Positions 45,188 through 53,957 of a DNA stretch of 64,000 nucleotides are shown piece after piece. Position 1 is the stretch's first letter, and every line of letters starts with the position of its first letter. The DNA is from DAOUAT01 sp964551735 (lineage in GTDB: Bacteria > Chloroflexota > Anaerolineae > CG2-30-64-16), in NCBI GenBank assembly GCA_964551735.1, contig CAZKEF010000005.1, positions 1 to 64,000 of the forward strand, in the 5' to 3' direction. The notes under the pieces are model-generated. The model did not search any database, had not been told where the DNA came from, and worked only from the letters and a program-made list of their open reading frames with translations. Both the position numbers and the translations under genes were made by a program.

Positions 45188-46087
45188 ATGGATACCGCAA
45201 TCGCCTGGCAGCCGTGGCTGCCGCCTTACGATCCGCGCATGGGTGATGGCGCAATCGTGACCCAAGATGAGCATGGCCGTCTGATCCAAACGGCTGACTG
45301 CGGCATACGTTGTCCGGGCTGTGGCATTTGCTGCGCGGGCTATCGCGATGTCGTCACCGCCGACTATGAGGGCGTCGAAGAGTACGAGGGGAACCTCCAG
45401 CTGGCACGCGGCGGCCTGGTGAAGCAGGCGGATGGCGTATGGTATCGTTCGGCGACCTGCGGCCAGTCGTGTCCGGGCTATGGCGAGTGCTGCCAGCCGT
45501 TCGGCCAACGCCAGCGGTCGGAGACTGTCGTTGACGCACGGCGCGTCTTGTTGGCGGACGCAGCCGCCCCGCGCTGGCAGATGGAGGACGCGTTGCTCCT
45601 CCTGGCGCACGAAGGGACGGCCGAGGCGGTGGACATCCTGGAAACGTACCTGCCGACCGCGCACACCAGAGTTGCCGGGTTCGCCGAATGTGCGCTGGAC
45701 GAAGGTCGTTACTTTGCCAGTGTGCCGCGCAACGCAGAGGAGGAACGGAAGATGATGAAACAAGAGGTGCGCCAGGCGTGGGAAGACCGCGCCATCGCGG
45801 CGCAGAGCAAGATCTGGGAGGAACTCGAGCCGCAGTTAGCGCGCCATACTTACGAACTGGAGATCGCCCGCCGCCTGCTCAGCAAAGCGCAAGACGAGGC
45901 CGCGCGCCAGACCTGGCAGACTCAGGTGGATGTCCTTGACATGCTGGTCGGCATGACCGAGGGGGATATCGAAAAGGAACGGGAGGAGTTGGCGCTCTGT
46001 GAAGCAATGATCGCGGAGATTGAGGCGGATCTGGCGGCGGAAAACGCCAGCATATTTGCGGCACAAGGTGCATCTGGCGCGGATTGA
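45188..46087 (+). CDS. Protein with two CxxxCPGxGxCC motifs and coiled coil
   Basis: 299 residues. Two Cys-rich motifs, CGIRCPGCGICC (about residue 37) and CGQSCPGYGECC (about 83), are internal repeats that could each bind a metal or Fe-S cluster. They are followed by a helical region (RRVLLADAAAPRWQMEDALLLLA, HEAT-like) and a long coiled coil (about 190-290, rich in E, A and K). No family recognised. AAAGGGGG precedes the ATG. The motif resembles neither ferredoxin nor rubredoxin. Confidence 0.75.
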   Translation: MDTAIAWQPWLPPYDPRMGDGAIVTQDEHGRLIQTADCGIRCPGCGICCAGYRDVVTADYEGVEEYEGNLQLARGGLVKQADGVWYRSATCGQSCPGYGECCQPFGQRQRSETVVDARRVLLADAAAPRWQMEDALLLLAHEGTAEAVDILETYLPTAHTRVAGFAECALDEGRYFASVPRNAEEERKMMKQEVRQAWEDRAIAAQSKIWEELEPQLARHTYELEIARRLLSKAQDEAARQTWQTQVDVLDMLVGMTEGDIEKEREELALCEAMIAEIEADLAAENASIFAAQGASGAD

Positions 46088-46225
46088 GTCTTGGCGCCTT
46101 CCAAGTGGATTTTCGTGCAACGGACAAGAAAGTCTCACGCGAAGTCGCAAAGGGTTTTCTTGGCGTCCCTGGTGTTTTTGCGTGAGCAACCTGGTTGCGG
46201 CTCGTCCGGGGCGGGTGACGGATGA

Positions 46226-46522
46226 TTGCTTTCAGTTCATAAGGCGCTCGATTTCCTGGATGAGGCCCGCGCCCGTATCCCGACGATCAGCCGGCCGGCG
46301 GACTGGGGCGCGGGGTTGGTGGTCACCGCGCGCACGGTCGCGGAGGTGCTGGCCGGATGCCAAGGGATTTCGACGGAGGTATTGCTGGGGAAACAGCCCG
46401 GTCTCTCGGCCGACGGCGGGGTTACATTCCCCCTGCGCGGAGCGCCTTCAGCAGCGCCGCGCGTTCGGGCAGCGGGAGTTGCCGCGCCCGGCGCCTCAGC
46501 ACCGGCAGCGAGATCGAGGTGA
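46226..46522 (+). pseudogene. Possible gene fragment of unknown family
   Basis: From about 46240 to 46435 the frame reads like protein (KALDFLDEARARIPTISRPADWGAGLVVTARTVAEVL in pieces), with normal codon-position GC pattern, but it has no start signal, its 3' end runs into the opposite abiEii gene, and upstream DNA (46117-46185) is dispersed repeat. Probably a remnant. Function not recognised. Confidence 0.35.
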
Positions 46523-47306
46523 CGTGGCGTTCATCGCGGGGAAAATCCCACAACAGCCGTGCAGTTAGTTGCGGAACCTGACTGGCCGCCAGACCTTCTC
46601 TTTTTTTAACCTCAAGCCCGACGTCACGCTTCAGCACGTCGAGGAAGCGACCCGCTTCCACCGCATCCAGTTCATCGGTGACGAGCACCCGGCCCGTGAT
46701 CCCCTGGGCGTTAATGGCCAGCAAGTTCTCATAGGCCACGGGCACGCGCTTGATGTCGGCCAACTCGAACAGCCGCGTCAGGGGCAGTTGTTGCGTGATG
46801 TAGAACAGGTCAATGATGTCTTTGATCTCGGCGCGATCTTCGAAGGCGCTGATCTTGTTGGCGCCGATGTCGGCCAGGCTGTTCACGTAGATGCCGTGCG
46901 CTGTTTTGCTCAGGTTTTCGACCAGGTGGTATTCTCGTGCAAACTCGATCTTGAGCTGTAGATTGTCCTGAACGACATAAAACCGGGCAAAGTAGACTGC
47001 CAGCCGTTCCACATGCACCGTCAGGCCGCGGCGTTCGAGCCGGGCGATCAGGTCCGTGGCGATGCGCTGTAGGTCGTCGCCGAGCGTGAAGAAGTCGAGG
47101 TCTTCAGAAATGCGATGCTCGAAGAAGAAGCGGGCCAACGCGGTGCCGCCGGTAAGGTAAATCGCATCGTCGTACAGGCTGGCTGTCTCGAAGACGCGAT
47201 TCTGCAGCGGGTAGAACCGCGTCCGATAGAATGCAAGCTCATCAGGCGTGACCTTGCGCCAATACCCGGCCAGTAACTTTTCATAGTCGCTTTGCTGCCC
47301 TGGCAT
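46422..47306 (-). CDS. Nucleotidyltransferase AbiEii/DUF1814 toxin-like protein
   Basis: 294 residues. The hallmark GGTALARFFFEHRISEDLDFF contains the nucleotidyltransferase GG/DLD core, and a Lys/Asp pair lies in NKISAFEDRAEIKDIIDLFYI. AbiEii proteins are type IV toxins paired with AbiEi. No AbiEi antitoxin gene is found in the 224 bp upstream or downstream, so this is an orphan. It could be a free-standing nucleotidyltransferase or rely on a distant partner. Confidence 0.88.
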   Translation of the reverse strand: MPGQQSDYEKLLAGYWRKVTPDELAFYRTRFYPLQNRVFETASLYDDAIYLTGGTALARFFFEHRISEDLDFFTLGDDLQRIATDLIARLERRGLTVHVERLAVYFARFYVVQDNLQLKIEFAREYHLVENLSKTAHGIYVNSLADIGANKISAFEDRAEIKDIIDLFYITQQLPLTRLFELADIKRVPVAYENLLAINAQGITGRVLVTDELDAVEAGRFLDVLKRDVGLEVKKREGLAASQVPQLTARLLWDFPRDERHVTSISLPVLRRRARQLPLPERAALLKALRAGGM

Positions 47307-47479
47307 GGAAGTTGTCCTTGCCCCTTAAGCCCAATGTCACCAAGATTTCGCTTGCAGGGGTCTGCGATCCCCGACTTGGGTCGAAATACGGCTTGAAAGC
47401 GCCTGCGACGCCGGTCACAGACCGGCTGAAAGCTGCCAAAGTTCTCCCATCCGGCGCCGATGTAACAGATTCCGAAGTC

Positions 47480-47508
47480 ACTATAGCATGAATCGCATCG
47501 CCGGGCAA
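47480..47508 (-). promoter_or_regulatory. Promoter of the abiEii-like gene
   Basis: TTGCCC, 17 bp, TGC-extended TATAGT on the minus strand; leader of about 165 nt contains a family C-like repeat (CCGGTCACAGACCGG, 47420-47434) and no antitoxin gene. Confidence 0.5.
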
Positions 47509-47530
47509 CCTGATGATCGCATGAGACGCC

Positions 47531-49588
47531 TTACGCATCCCGCAACTGCTCCCACACCGGCCGCGTATCCTGCGCCATCAACGCCTGCCGCAGCTCGATG
47601 ATCTCATCCCGCAGCATAGCGGCTTTCTCGAACTCCAGCGCCTGCGCGGCGGCCTTCATCTGCTTCTCCAGGTCCTTGATCAGCCGCGTGGCCTCGTCCT
47701 TGGGCAAGGCGGTGGGCGCGATGTGGTACTCCGGGCCGGATTCGGCCACCGCGGGCGCACCGCCCCAACGCGGGGAGGGCGTGCCCCGCTCGGCCTGGAC
47801 GCGCTGGGTCAGGTCGCGCACGGCCTTGACGATGGACTGCGGCACGATACCGTGTTGCTGGTTGTAGGTCTCCTGCACCGTGCGGCGGCGGTTGGTCTCG
47901 TCGATGGCTCGGCGCATGGAGTCGGTGATGTTGTCCGCGTAGAGGATGGCCGTGCCGTTGATGTGCCGCGCCGCGCGGCCGATGGTCTGGATCAACGCCT
48001 GTTCGGAGCGCAGGAAGCCTTCCTTGTCCGCATCCAGGATTGCCACCAGGCTTACTTCCGGCAGGTCCAGCCCCTCGCGCAACAGGTTGATGCCCACAAC
48101 CACGTCGTACAGCCCCAGCCGCAGGTCGCGCAGGATCTCGACCCGCTCGATGGTCTGCACCTCGGAGTGGAGATAGTGCACCTTGACCCCGACCTCCTGC
48201 AGGTAATCGGCCAGGTCTTCGGCCATGCGTTTCGTTAGGGTGGTCACCAGCACGCGCTGGCCGGCCGCGACGCGCAGCCGGATCTCTTTCAGCAGGTCGT
48301 CCACCTGGCCTTTGGTGGGCCGGATCTTCACCGTGGGGTCCACCAGGCCGGTGGGGCGGATGATCTGCTGCACCACCTGGGCCGAATTCTTGAGCTCATA
48401 CGGGCCGGGGGTCGCGCTGGTGTAGATCACCTGGTTCAGCGAGTCCTCCCACTCCTCGAACCGCAGCGGCCGGTTATCCAGCGCACAGGGCAGGCGGAAG
48501 CCGTAGTCCACCAGAACGGTCTTGCGCGCCCGGTCGCCGTTGTACATGCCGTGCACCTGCGGCAGGGTCATGTGCGACTCGTCCACGATCAGCAGCCAGT
48601 CGGTCGGGAAGTAGTCCAGCAGGGTGAAGGGCCGCGAGGCCGGCGGCCGCAGCGCCAGCACCCGGCTGTAGTTCTCGATGCCGGAGCAATAGCCCACTTC
48701 GCGCAGCATCTCCATGTCGTAGCGCGTGCGCTGCTCCAGCCGCTGGGCTTCCAGCAGCTTGCCCGCATCCCGGAAGACCTTGAGCTGGCCCTCCAGCTCC
48801 TCTTCGATGATTTTGATCGCCTCGGTGAGCTTGGCCTGGGGGGTGACGAAGTGCTTGGCCGGGTAGATCTCGGCCTCGTCCAGCTTGCGCAGCACCTCGC
48901 CGGTCAGCGGATCGATCTCGGTGATGCGGTCCACGTCGTCGCCGAAGAACTCGACCCGGTAGGCCAGCTCGGCGTAGGCCGGCATCACCTCCAGGGTGTC
49001 CCCGCGCAGGCGGAACCGGCCGCGGCGCAGCTCGAAGTCGTTGCGCTCGTAGAAGATCTCCACCAGCTCGCGCAGCACCAGCTCACGGCGCACCCGGCTG
49101 CCGCGCTTCAGCTTCACCGTCACCCGGCCGTACTCGGCCGGATCGCCCAGGCCGTAGATGCACGACACCGAGGCTACGATCAGCACGTCGCGGCGGCTCA
49201 GCAGGGACGAGGTCGCGGCCAGGCGCAGCCGGTCAATCTCCTCGTTGATCTGCGCGTCCTTCTCGATGTAGGTGTCGGTGCGCGGCAGGTACGCTTCCGG
49301 CTGGTAGTAGTCGTAGTAGCTGACGAAGTACTCCACCGCGTTGTGCGGGAAGAACTCCTTGAACTCGCTGTAGAGCTGCGCGGCCAGGGTCTTGTTGTGG
49401 GCCATGACTAATGTGGGGCGATTGACAGCTTCGACAACCTTGCCCATGACGTACGTTTTTCCGGTCCCCGTGGCGCCAAGCAATGTCTGGTGCTGGTGGC
49501 CGCGTTGCAACCCCTCGACCAGCAGCCGGATCGCCTCGGGTTGGTCGCCGGTGGGTTGGAAGTCGGAAACGAGTTTGAAGTCGGGCAT
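47531..49588 (-). CDS. uvrB: UvrABC system protein B
   Basis: 685 residues. DEAD-like helicase motifs (Walker A GATGTGKT, DESHMTLP, GRAARHINGTAILYAD), the beta-hairpin YYDYYQPEAYLP that threads DNA, and a C-terminal UVR domain (LEKQMKAAAQALEFEKAAMLRDEI) that contacts UvrC. It verifies DNA damage in nucleotide excision repair. ATG 49588 gives the family N-terminus (MPDFKLVSDF); GTG 49600 is an alternative. Single gene with its own promoter. Confidence 0.97.
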   Translation of the reverse strand: MPDFKLVSDFQPTGDQPEAIRLLVEGLQRGHQHQTLLGATGTGKTYVMGKVVEAVNRPTLVMAHNKTLAAQLYSEFKEFFPHNAVEYFVSYYDYYQPEAYLPRTDTYIEKDAQINEEIDRLRLAATSSLLSRRDVLIVASVSCIYGLGDPAEYGRVTVKLKRGSRVRRELVLRELVEIFYERNDFELRRGRFRLRGDTLEVMPAYAELAYRVEFFGDDVDRITEIDPLTGEVLRKLDEAEIYPAKHFVTPQAKLTEAIKIIEEELEGQLKVFRDAGKLLEAQRLEQRTRYDMEMLREVGYCSGIENYSRVLALRPPASRPFTLLDYFPTDWLLIVDESHMTLPQVHGMYNGDRARKTVLVDYGFRLPCALDNRPLRFEEWEDSLNQVIYTSATPGPYELKNSAQVVQQIIRPTGLVDPTVKIRPTKGQVDDLLKEIRLRVAAGQRVLVTTLTKRMAEDLADYLQEVGVKVHYLHSEVQTIERVEILRDLRLGLYDVVVGINLLREGLDLPEVSLVAILDADKEGFLRSEQALIQTIGRAARHINGTAILYADNITDSMRRAIDETNRRRTVQETYNQQHGIVPQSIVKAVRDLTQRVQAERGTPSPRWGGAPAVAESGPEYHIAPTALPKDEATRLIKDLEKQMKAAAQALEFEKAAMLRDEIIELRQALMAQDTRPVWEQLRDA

Positions 49589-49623
49589 AGCAACGCTCAC
49601 AGAACAAGGGTTCGGGTGAGATG

Positions 49624-49652
49624 ATTATACCTTGTCAGGGTGTGTTTGTCTA
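49624..49652 (-). promoter_or_regulatory. Promoter of uvrB
   Basis: TAGACA, 17 bp, perfect TATAAT on the minus strand, about 36 bp before the start codon. No clear LexA box seen. Confidence 0.7.
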
Positions 49653-49699
49653 TATTTCCCACAAGACCTGCGAATGGATTGCATGCTACAGAAGAAGCT

Positions 49700-49728
49700 T
49701 TGTAAGTGATGTAAAAACTTTGTATAAA
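49700..49728 (+). promoter_or_regulatory. Promoter of the FAS1 lipoprotein
   Basis: TTGTAA, 17 bp, TATAAA in an AT-rich patch; GGAG ribosome site before ATG 49792. Confidence 0.65.
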
Positions 49729-49791
49729 GTTTGTTTGATGTGTATTGGTTGTCAGTTTGAAACAATACGATTACAAAAAAGGAGATGTGAT

Positions 49792-50769
49792 ATGAAGTCC
49801 CTGACGTTGGTTTCGCTCTTGCTTGTGGTTGCGGTCGCCATCGCAGCCTGTGGCCCCATTATGATGCAGCCTGCGCCGGCCGCTGCGCCGGCGGAAGCCA
49901 CCCCTGGCCCCGCGCCGGCTGAGCCGATGCCGAAGGACATCGTGGACATTGCCGTAGCCGATGGCCGGTTCACCAAGCTGGTGACGGCGGTGCAGGCGGC
50001 GGGGCTGGTGGAGACGTTGAAGGGCGAGGGTCCGTTCACGGTGTTTGCGCCGACCGACGATGCGTTCGCCAAGCTGCCGGAGGGCACGTTCGAGGCGTTG
50101 GCGGCCGATATCCCGCAGTTGACCGACATCCTGCTCTACCACGTGGTGGCGGGCAAGGTAATGGCGGCGGATGTGGTGAAACTGACCTCGGCTGACACCG
50201 TCCTGGGCCAGCCGGTAACGGTCAAGGTGGAAGGTAACAAGGTGATGATCAACGATGCGACCGTGCTAATCACCGACATCGAGGCCAGCAACGGCGTCAT
50301 CCACGTGATTGACACTGTGATCCTGCCGCCGGCCGAGGAGGCTGCGGCTGAGCCGATGCCGAAGGACATCGTGGACATTGCCGTAGCCGATGGCCGGTTC
50401 ACCAAGCTGGTGACGGCGGTGCAGGCGGCGGGGCTGGTGGAGACGTTGAAGGGCGAGGGTCCGTTCACGGTGTTTGCGCCGACCGACGATGCGTTCGCCA
50501 AGCTGCCGGAGGGCACGTTCGAGGCGTTGGCGGCCGATATCCCGCAGTTGACCGACATCCTGCTCTACCACGTGGTGGCGGGCAAGGTAATGGCGGCGGA
50601 TGTGGTGAAACTGACCTCGGCTGACACCGTCCTGGGCCAGCCGGTAACGGTCAAGGTGGAAGGTAACAAGGTGATGATCAACGATGCGACCGTGCTAATC
50701 ACCGACATCGAGGCCAGCAACGGCGTCATCCACGTGATTGACACTGTGATCCTGCCGCCGACTCAGTAA
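49792..50769 (+). CDS. Lipoprotein with two identical fasciclin (FAS1) domains
   Basis: 325 residues. A lipoprotein signal (LLLVVAVAIAAC, lipobox Cys about residue 19), an Ala/Pro linker, then two FAS1 domains (each DIVDIAVADGRFTKLVTAV, FTVFAPTDDAFAKLP, ILLYHVVAGKV, ASNGVIHVIDTVILP). The repeats are identical over 414 bp at DNA level (49918-50331 and 50347-50760). FAS1 domains mediate adhesion at the cell surface. A strong terminator follows. The exact identity means a recent duplication or an assembly effect. Confidence 0.93.
   Translation: MKSLTLVSLLLVVAVAIAACGPIMMQPAPAAAPAEATPGPAPAEPMPKDIVDIAVADGRFTKLVTAVQAAGLVETLKGEGPFTVFAPTDDAFAKLPEGTFEALAADIPQLTDILLYHVVAGKVMAADVVKLTSADTVLGQPVTVKVEGNKVMINDATVLITDIEASNGVIHVIDTVILPPAEEAAAEPMPKDIVDIAVADGRFTKLVTAVQAAGLVETLKGEGPFTVFAPTDDAFAKLPEGTFEALAADIPQLTDILLYHVVAGKVMAADVVKLTSADTVLGQPVTVKVEGNKVMINDATVLITDIEASNGVIHVIDTVILPPTQ
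49918..50760 (+). repeat. 414-bp perfect tandem duplication (offset 429 bp)
   Basis: Copies 49918-50331 and 50347-50760 match at every base I compared, including wobble positions; the 15-bp spacer encodes an Ala/Glu linker. Confidence 0.9.
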
Positions 50770-50795
50770 TCCACAGTGATGTGGCAGGTCATGCG

Positions 50796-50826
50796 GGCGA
50801 GGTGACACGATCACCTCGCCTTTTTT
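50796..50826 (+). terminator. Terminator of the FAS1 lipoprotein
   Basis: Perfect 10-bp stem GGCGAGGTGA/TCACCTCGCC, 5-nt loop, six T. Confidence 0.92.
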
Positions 50827-50836
50827 GTGCTTTTGG

Positions 50837-50865
50837 TTGACGCAAAGACCCGTTACGGCTAAAAT
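50837..50865 (+). promoter_or_regulatory. Promoter of the GH3-like gene
   Basis: TTGACG, 17 bp, TAAAAT. Confidence 0.6.
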
Positions 50866-50901
50866 GCACCTTGTCTTTAAGTGTGCGGAGAGTTGAACAA
50901 C

Positions 50902-53900
50902 ATGCGTCGCGTCCAGCACTGGCTTGTACTGTGGGTTTGGGTTTTATCGTTGTGGCTGCCGTGGGCATTGCCCACAGCAGCCGCGGCGCCGCGCGCTGCA
51001 ACTGCATCCCCGCAAGCGCAAACAGAGCCTTTTGAGCCAACACCGACACCCACACCGGTTGTCACGCCATCCCCATCGCCCGATCTCCAGGCTATCCTTG
51101 CGGGGATGACAATCGCAGACAAAGTGGGCCAACTCTTCATGGTCGCATTCGAGGGAAACGATGTCGGGCCTGCGTCTGATATCGCCACCTTGGTGCGTGA
51201 TTACCGCGTGGGAGCTGTCGTACTGCTGCCGGGCAACGATAACTTCCGTAACATACCGGTGGCGGGCGAGATCGCCGCTCCAACGGGGATTGCACAAACC
51301 GCCCTGCGGAGCACGCCAGTTCAGATTGCCGAGATCGCTAACGCGCTGCAAGCACTGGCGACGCAGCCGCCTCAGCCGATCCGGCCCACCCTGGGGCTGA
51401 CTGAGACCGGCAGCATCACCTTGACGCAGGTGCTCAGCGTCACCAGCGTCATCAGCCCTGCGCTGGTGACGCCGCTGCCCCCGACCCCGGCTCCACCGCC
51501 TGCGGTGAGCATCGGCGCCAACATCCCCTTACTCATCGCGTTAAACTGGACGGGTGACGACAGCTCGTTTTTCGCTGGCACCGGCGGCTTCACCCCCCTG
51601 CCCAGCGCCATGGCCCTGGGCGCCACCTGGTCGCCGGAACTGGCCGTGCAGGTAGGGCAGATCGTGGGGCAGGAGTTGAATGCGGCCGGGGTGAACCTGC
51701 TGTTGGGGCCGCCGCTGGATGTGTTGGAGACGCCGCGGCCGGGGAGCAAAGGTGACCTGGAAACGCGCGCGTTCGGTGGCGATCCGTACTGGGTGGCCCA
51801 GATCGGCCAGGCGTTTATCCGTGGGGTGCAGGTTGGGGGGCAAGGTGGGGTGGCCACGGTCGCACAGCATTTCCCCGGCCAGGGCGGCAGTGACCGCCGA
51901 CCGGAGGACGAGGTGCCCACTGTTCAGAAGTCGCTCCAGCAGCTCCGCCAGATTGACCTGGCGCCGTTCGCGGCCGTGACCTCGGGCAAGGACCTGGCCG
52001 CGTCGGGCATCACCGCTGCACTGCTCACATCACACATCCGCTATCGAGGCCTGCAGGCCAGCATCCGCGAAGTGACGCCGCCCATCAGCCTGGCGCCCCA
52101 GCTTCAGGAGCTGATGGCGCTGCGAGAGTTCGCCGATTGGCGCGCGGCCGGGGGTGTGCTGGTCAGCGAGGCGTTGGGCGTGCCCGCGTTGCGGCTTTAT
52201 TACAGCCCCGACCTGGCGAAGTTTCCCCACCGGCAAGTGGCGCAGGAGGCACTGCTGGCAGGCAACGATCTGCTGTACTTGGGCCGCTTCGCGCTAACCG
52301 ACAACTGGCCGGACCAAGTGGCTGCCATTAAAGAGACCATCCTGTTCTTCCAGGAACGCTATCGTAGCGACAGCGCGTTTAGGGCGCGGGTTGATGCGTC
52401 GGTCGAACGCCTGATCCGCCTCAAGCTGCGCCTGTATGGCGGCAACTGGCAGGCAAGTCCAGCCCTTCGTGATTTGGAGAAGGTGGACGCCGTGGTGGGC
52501 CAGAGGGATGCCGTGACGCAGGCGGTTGCACGGGCCGGCCTCACGTTGATTTATCCCGGCCGCGATGAATTTGCCGATCGCTTGCCCAGCGCGCCGTTGG
52601 CCGACGAGAACATCTTGATTTTCACTGACGCGCGGACAGTGCAGGAGTGCCTGACCTGCCCGCCGGCACCGTTGATTGCAGCCGACGCCATCCAGGAACA
52701 TATCCTTCGCCTGTACGGTCCGGAGGCGACGGGCCAGGTCGCGCGCGAACGTATCCGCAGCCTGACTTTTGTCGATCTTCAGCGTTTTCTGGAGGGCCGA
52801 GATGACCAGGACTTGGCGGTGCAGGCGGCCATTGCTGAAGCCCGCTGGATCATTTTTGCCCAATTGAGTTATAGCCCGGAAGAGTATCCGGCGTCGGCCG
52901 CGCTGCGCGCGCTCCTGGCCCGCCGCGCCGACAGCTTGCGCGACAAGCGGCTGGTAGTGTTGGCGTTCAACGCTCCTTACTATCTTGACACGACGGAGAT
53001 CAGCAAGCTGACAGCCTATTTCGGGGTCTACAGCCGCACGCAGCCGTTCATTGAGGCTGCTGTCCGTGCTCTGTTCCGAGAATTCACACCGACCGGTGCA
53101 CTGCCTGTCAGCGTCAGCGGGGTTAACTATGAACTGATCCGCCAACTGGAGCCGGCTGCGGGCCAGGTCATTGCATTGGATGCCATTGGCTCGTCCGAAG
53201 CTGTGACGCGCAGCATCCAGGTCGGCAGCCAGATCGAGTTGGAGACGGACGTTATCCTGGATCGCAACGGTCATGCTGTGCCCGACGGCACACCCGTTGA
53301 GTTCTATCTGCGCTATCCGGCTGAGTCGTTGGCCCTGGCCCCCAAGGTGGAGACGACGGTGGGTGGCAGGGCGCGCACCGTGGTGGCGCTTGATCGACCT
53401 GGCGAGCTGTGGATCACCGCCCAGGCCGGCGAGGCCAAGGACTCGACCCGCATCGAGTTGCGGGTGGGCGGCGACACGCCCGGCAGCATCGCGATCATTG
53501 AGCCTACGCCAACATCGCCGCCTACCCCAACACCTAGCCCGACGCCTGAGCCGACACCGACGCCGACACCGTTTCCGGAGCCAAGCCCTACCCCGGATAG
53601 CAACGCTCAGGCGCCGGCCCAACGACAGGCGCGGGTGACACTGGCCTCCTTTTTGTTCGGTTTGTTGGGCACGGCATCGGTGGGTGGGTTCGTATTCTGG
53701 TTGCGCCGGCGCAACGATGGTTGGGATGGCGCGCCGGAGCCGGCGCGGCTCAATACGTTGGCTGCCGTGTTGTGGGCGGGCGTGGCTGCCTGGAGCGCGT
53801 ATTTACTTTACGCAGTCGGCTGGTTGCCCGGCGCAACGATGCTGCAGGCTAATGGCCAGGCCTGGGCTGCGGGGTTGATCACGTTCTTTGGTGGCGCGCT

Positions 53901-53937
53901 GTCGCTGCTTTGGACGGGGCGACGCCGGGCGGTTTGA
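50902..53937 (+). CDS. Glycoside hydrolase family 3-like secreted membrane protein (degenerate active site)
   Basis: About 1011 residues. Signal peptide (LVLWVWVLSLWLPWALPTAAAA), a Pro/Thr linker, then a GH3 domain of NagZ type (MTIADKVGQLFMVAFEG, HFPGQGG, ALLTSHI). The acid/base His of the family (KHFPGHGD..SH) is missing, and the nucleophile Asp of the SDDL motif reads SEAL. A GH3 C-terminal domain and an Ig-like region follow, then a TPTPSPTPEP stalk and about three membrane helices at the C-terminus. It may bind rather than cut peptidoglycan or glycans. ATG 50902 chosen; GTG 50881 possible. Confidence 0.83.
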   Translation: MRRVQHWLVLWVWVLSLWLPWALPTAAAAPRAATASPQAQTEPFEPTPTPTPVVTPSPSPDLQAILAGMTIADKVGQLFMVAFEGNDVGPASDIATLVRDYRVGAVVLLPGNDNFRNIPVAGEIAAPTGIAQTALRSTPVQIAEIANALQALATQPPQPIRPTLGLTETGSITLTQVLSVTSVISPALVTPLPPTPAPPPAVSIGANIPLLIALNWTGDDSSFFAGTGGFTPLPSAMALGATWSPELAVQVGQIVGQELNAAGVNLLLGPPLDVLETPRPGSKGDLETRAFGGDPYWVAQIGQAFIRGVQVGGQGGVATVAQHFPGQGGSDRRPEDEVPTVQKSLQQLRQIDLAPFAAVTSGKDLAASGITAALLTSHIRYRGLQASIREVTPPISLAPQLQELMALREFADWRAAGGVLVSEALGVPALRLYYSPDLAKFPHRQVAQEALLAGNDLLYLGRFALTDNWPDQVAAIKETILFFQERYRSDSAFRARVDASVERLIRLKLRLYGGNWQASPALRDLEKVDAVVGQRDAVTQAVARAGLTLIYPGRDEFADRLPSAPLADENILIFTDARTVQECLTCPPAPLIAADAIQEHILRLYGPEATGQVARERIRSLTFVDLQRFLEGRDDQDLAVQAAIAEARWIIFAQLSYSPEEYPASAALRALLARRADSLRDKRLVVLAFNAPYYLDTTEISKLTAYFGVYSRTQPFIEAAVRALFREFTPTGALPVSVSGVNYELIRQLEPAAGQVIALDAIGSSEAVTRSIQVGSQIELETDVILDRNGHAVPDGTPVEFYLRYPAESLALAPKVETTVGGRARTVVALDRPGELWITAQAGEAKDSTRIELRVGGDTPGSIAIIEPTPTSPPTPTPSPTPEPTPTPTPFPEPSPTPDSNAQAPAQRQARVTLASFLFGLLGTASVGGFVFWLRRRNDGWDGAPEPARLNTLAAVLWAGVAAWSAYLLYAVGWLPGATMLQANGQAWAAGLITFFGGALSLLWTGRRRAV

Positions 53938-53957
53938 GGGGGGCCCTTGGCGCTGAA

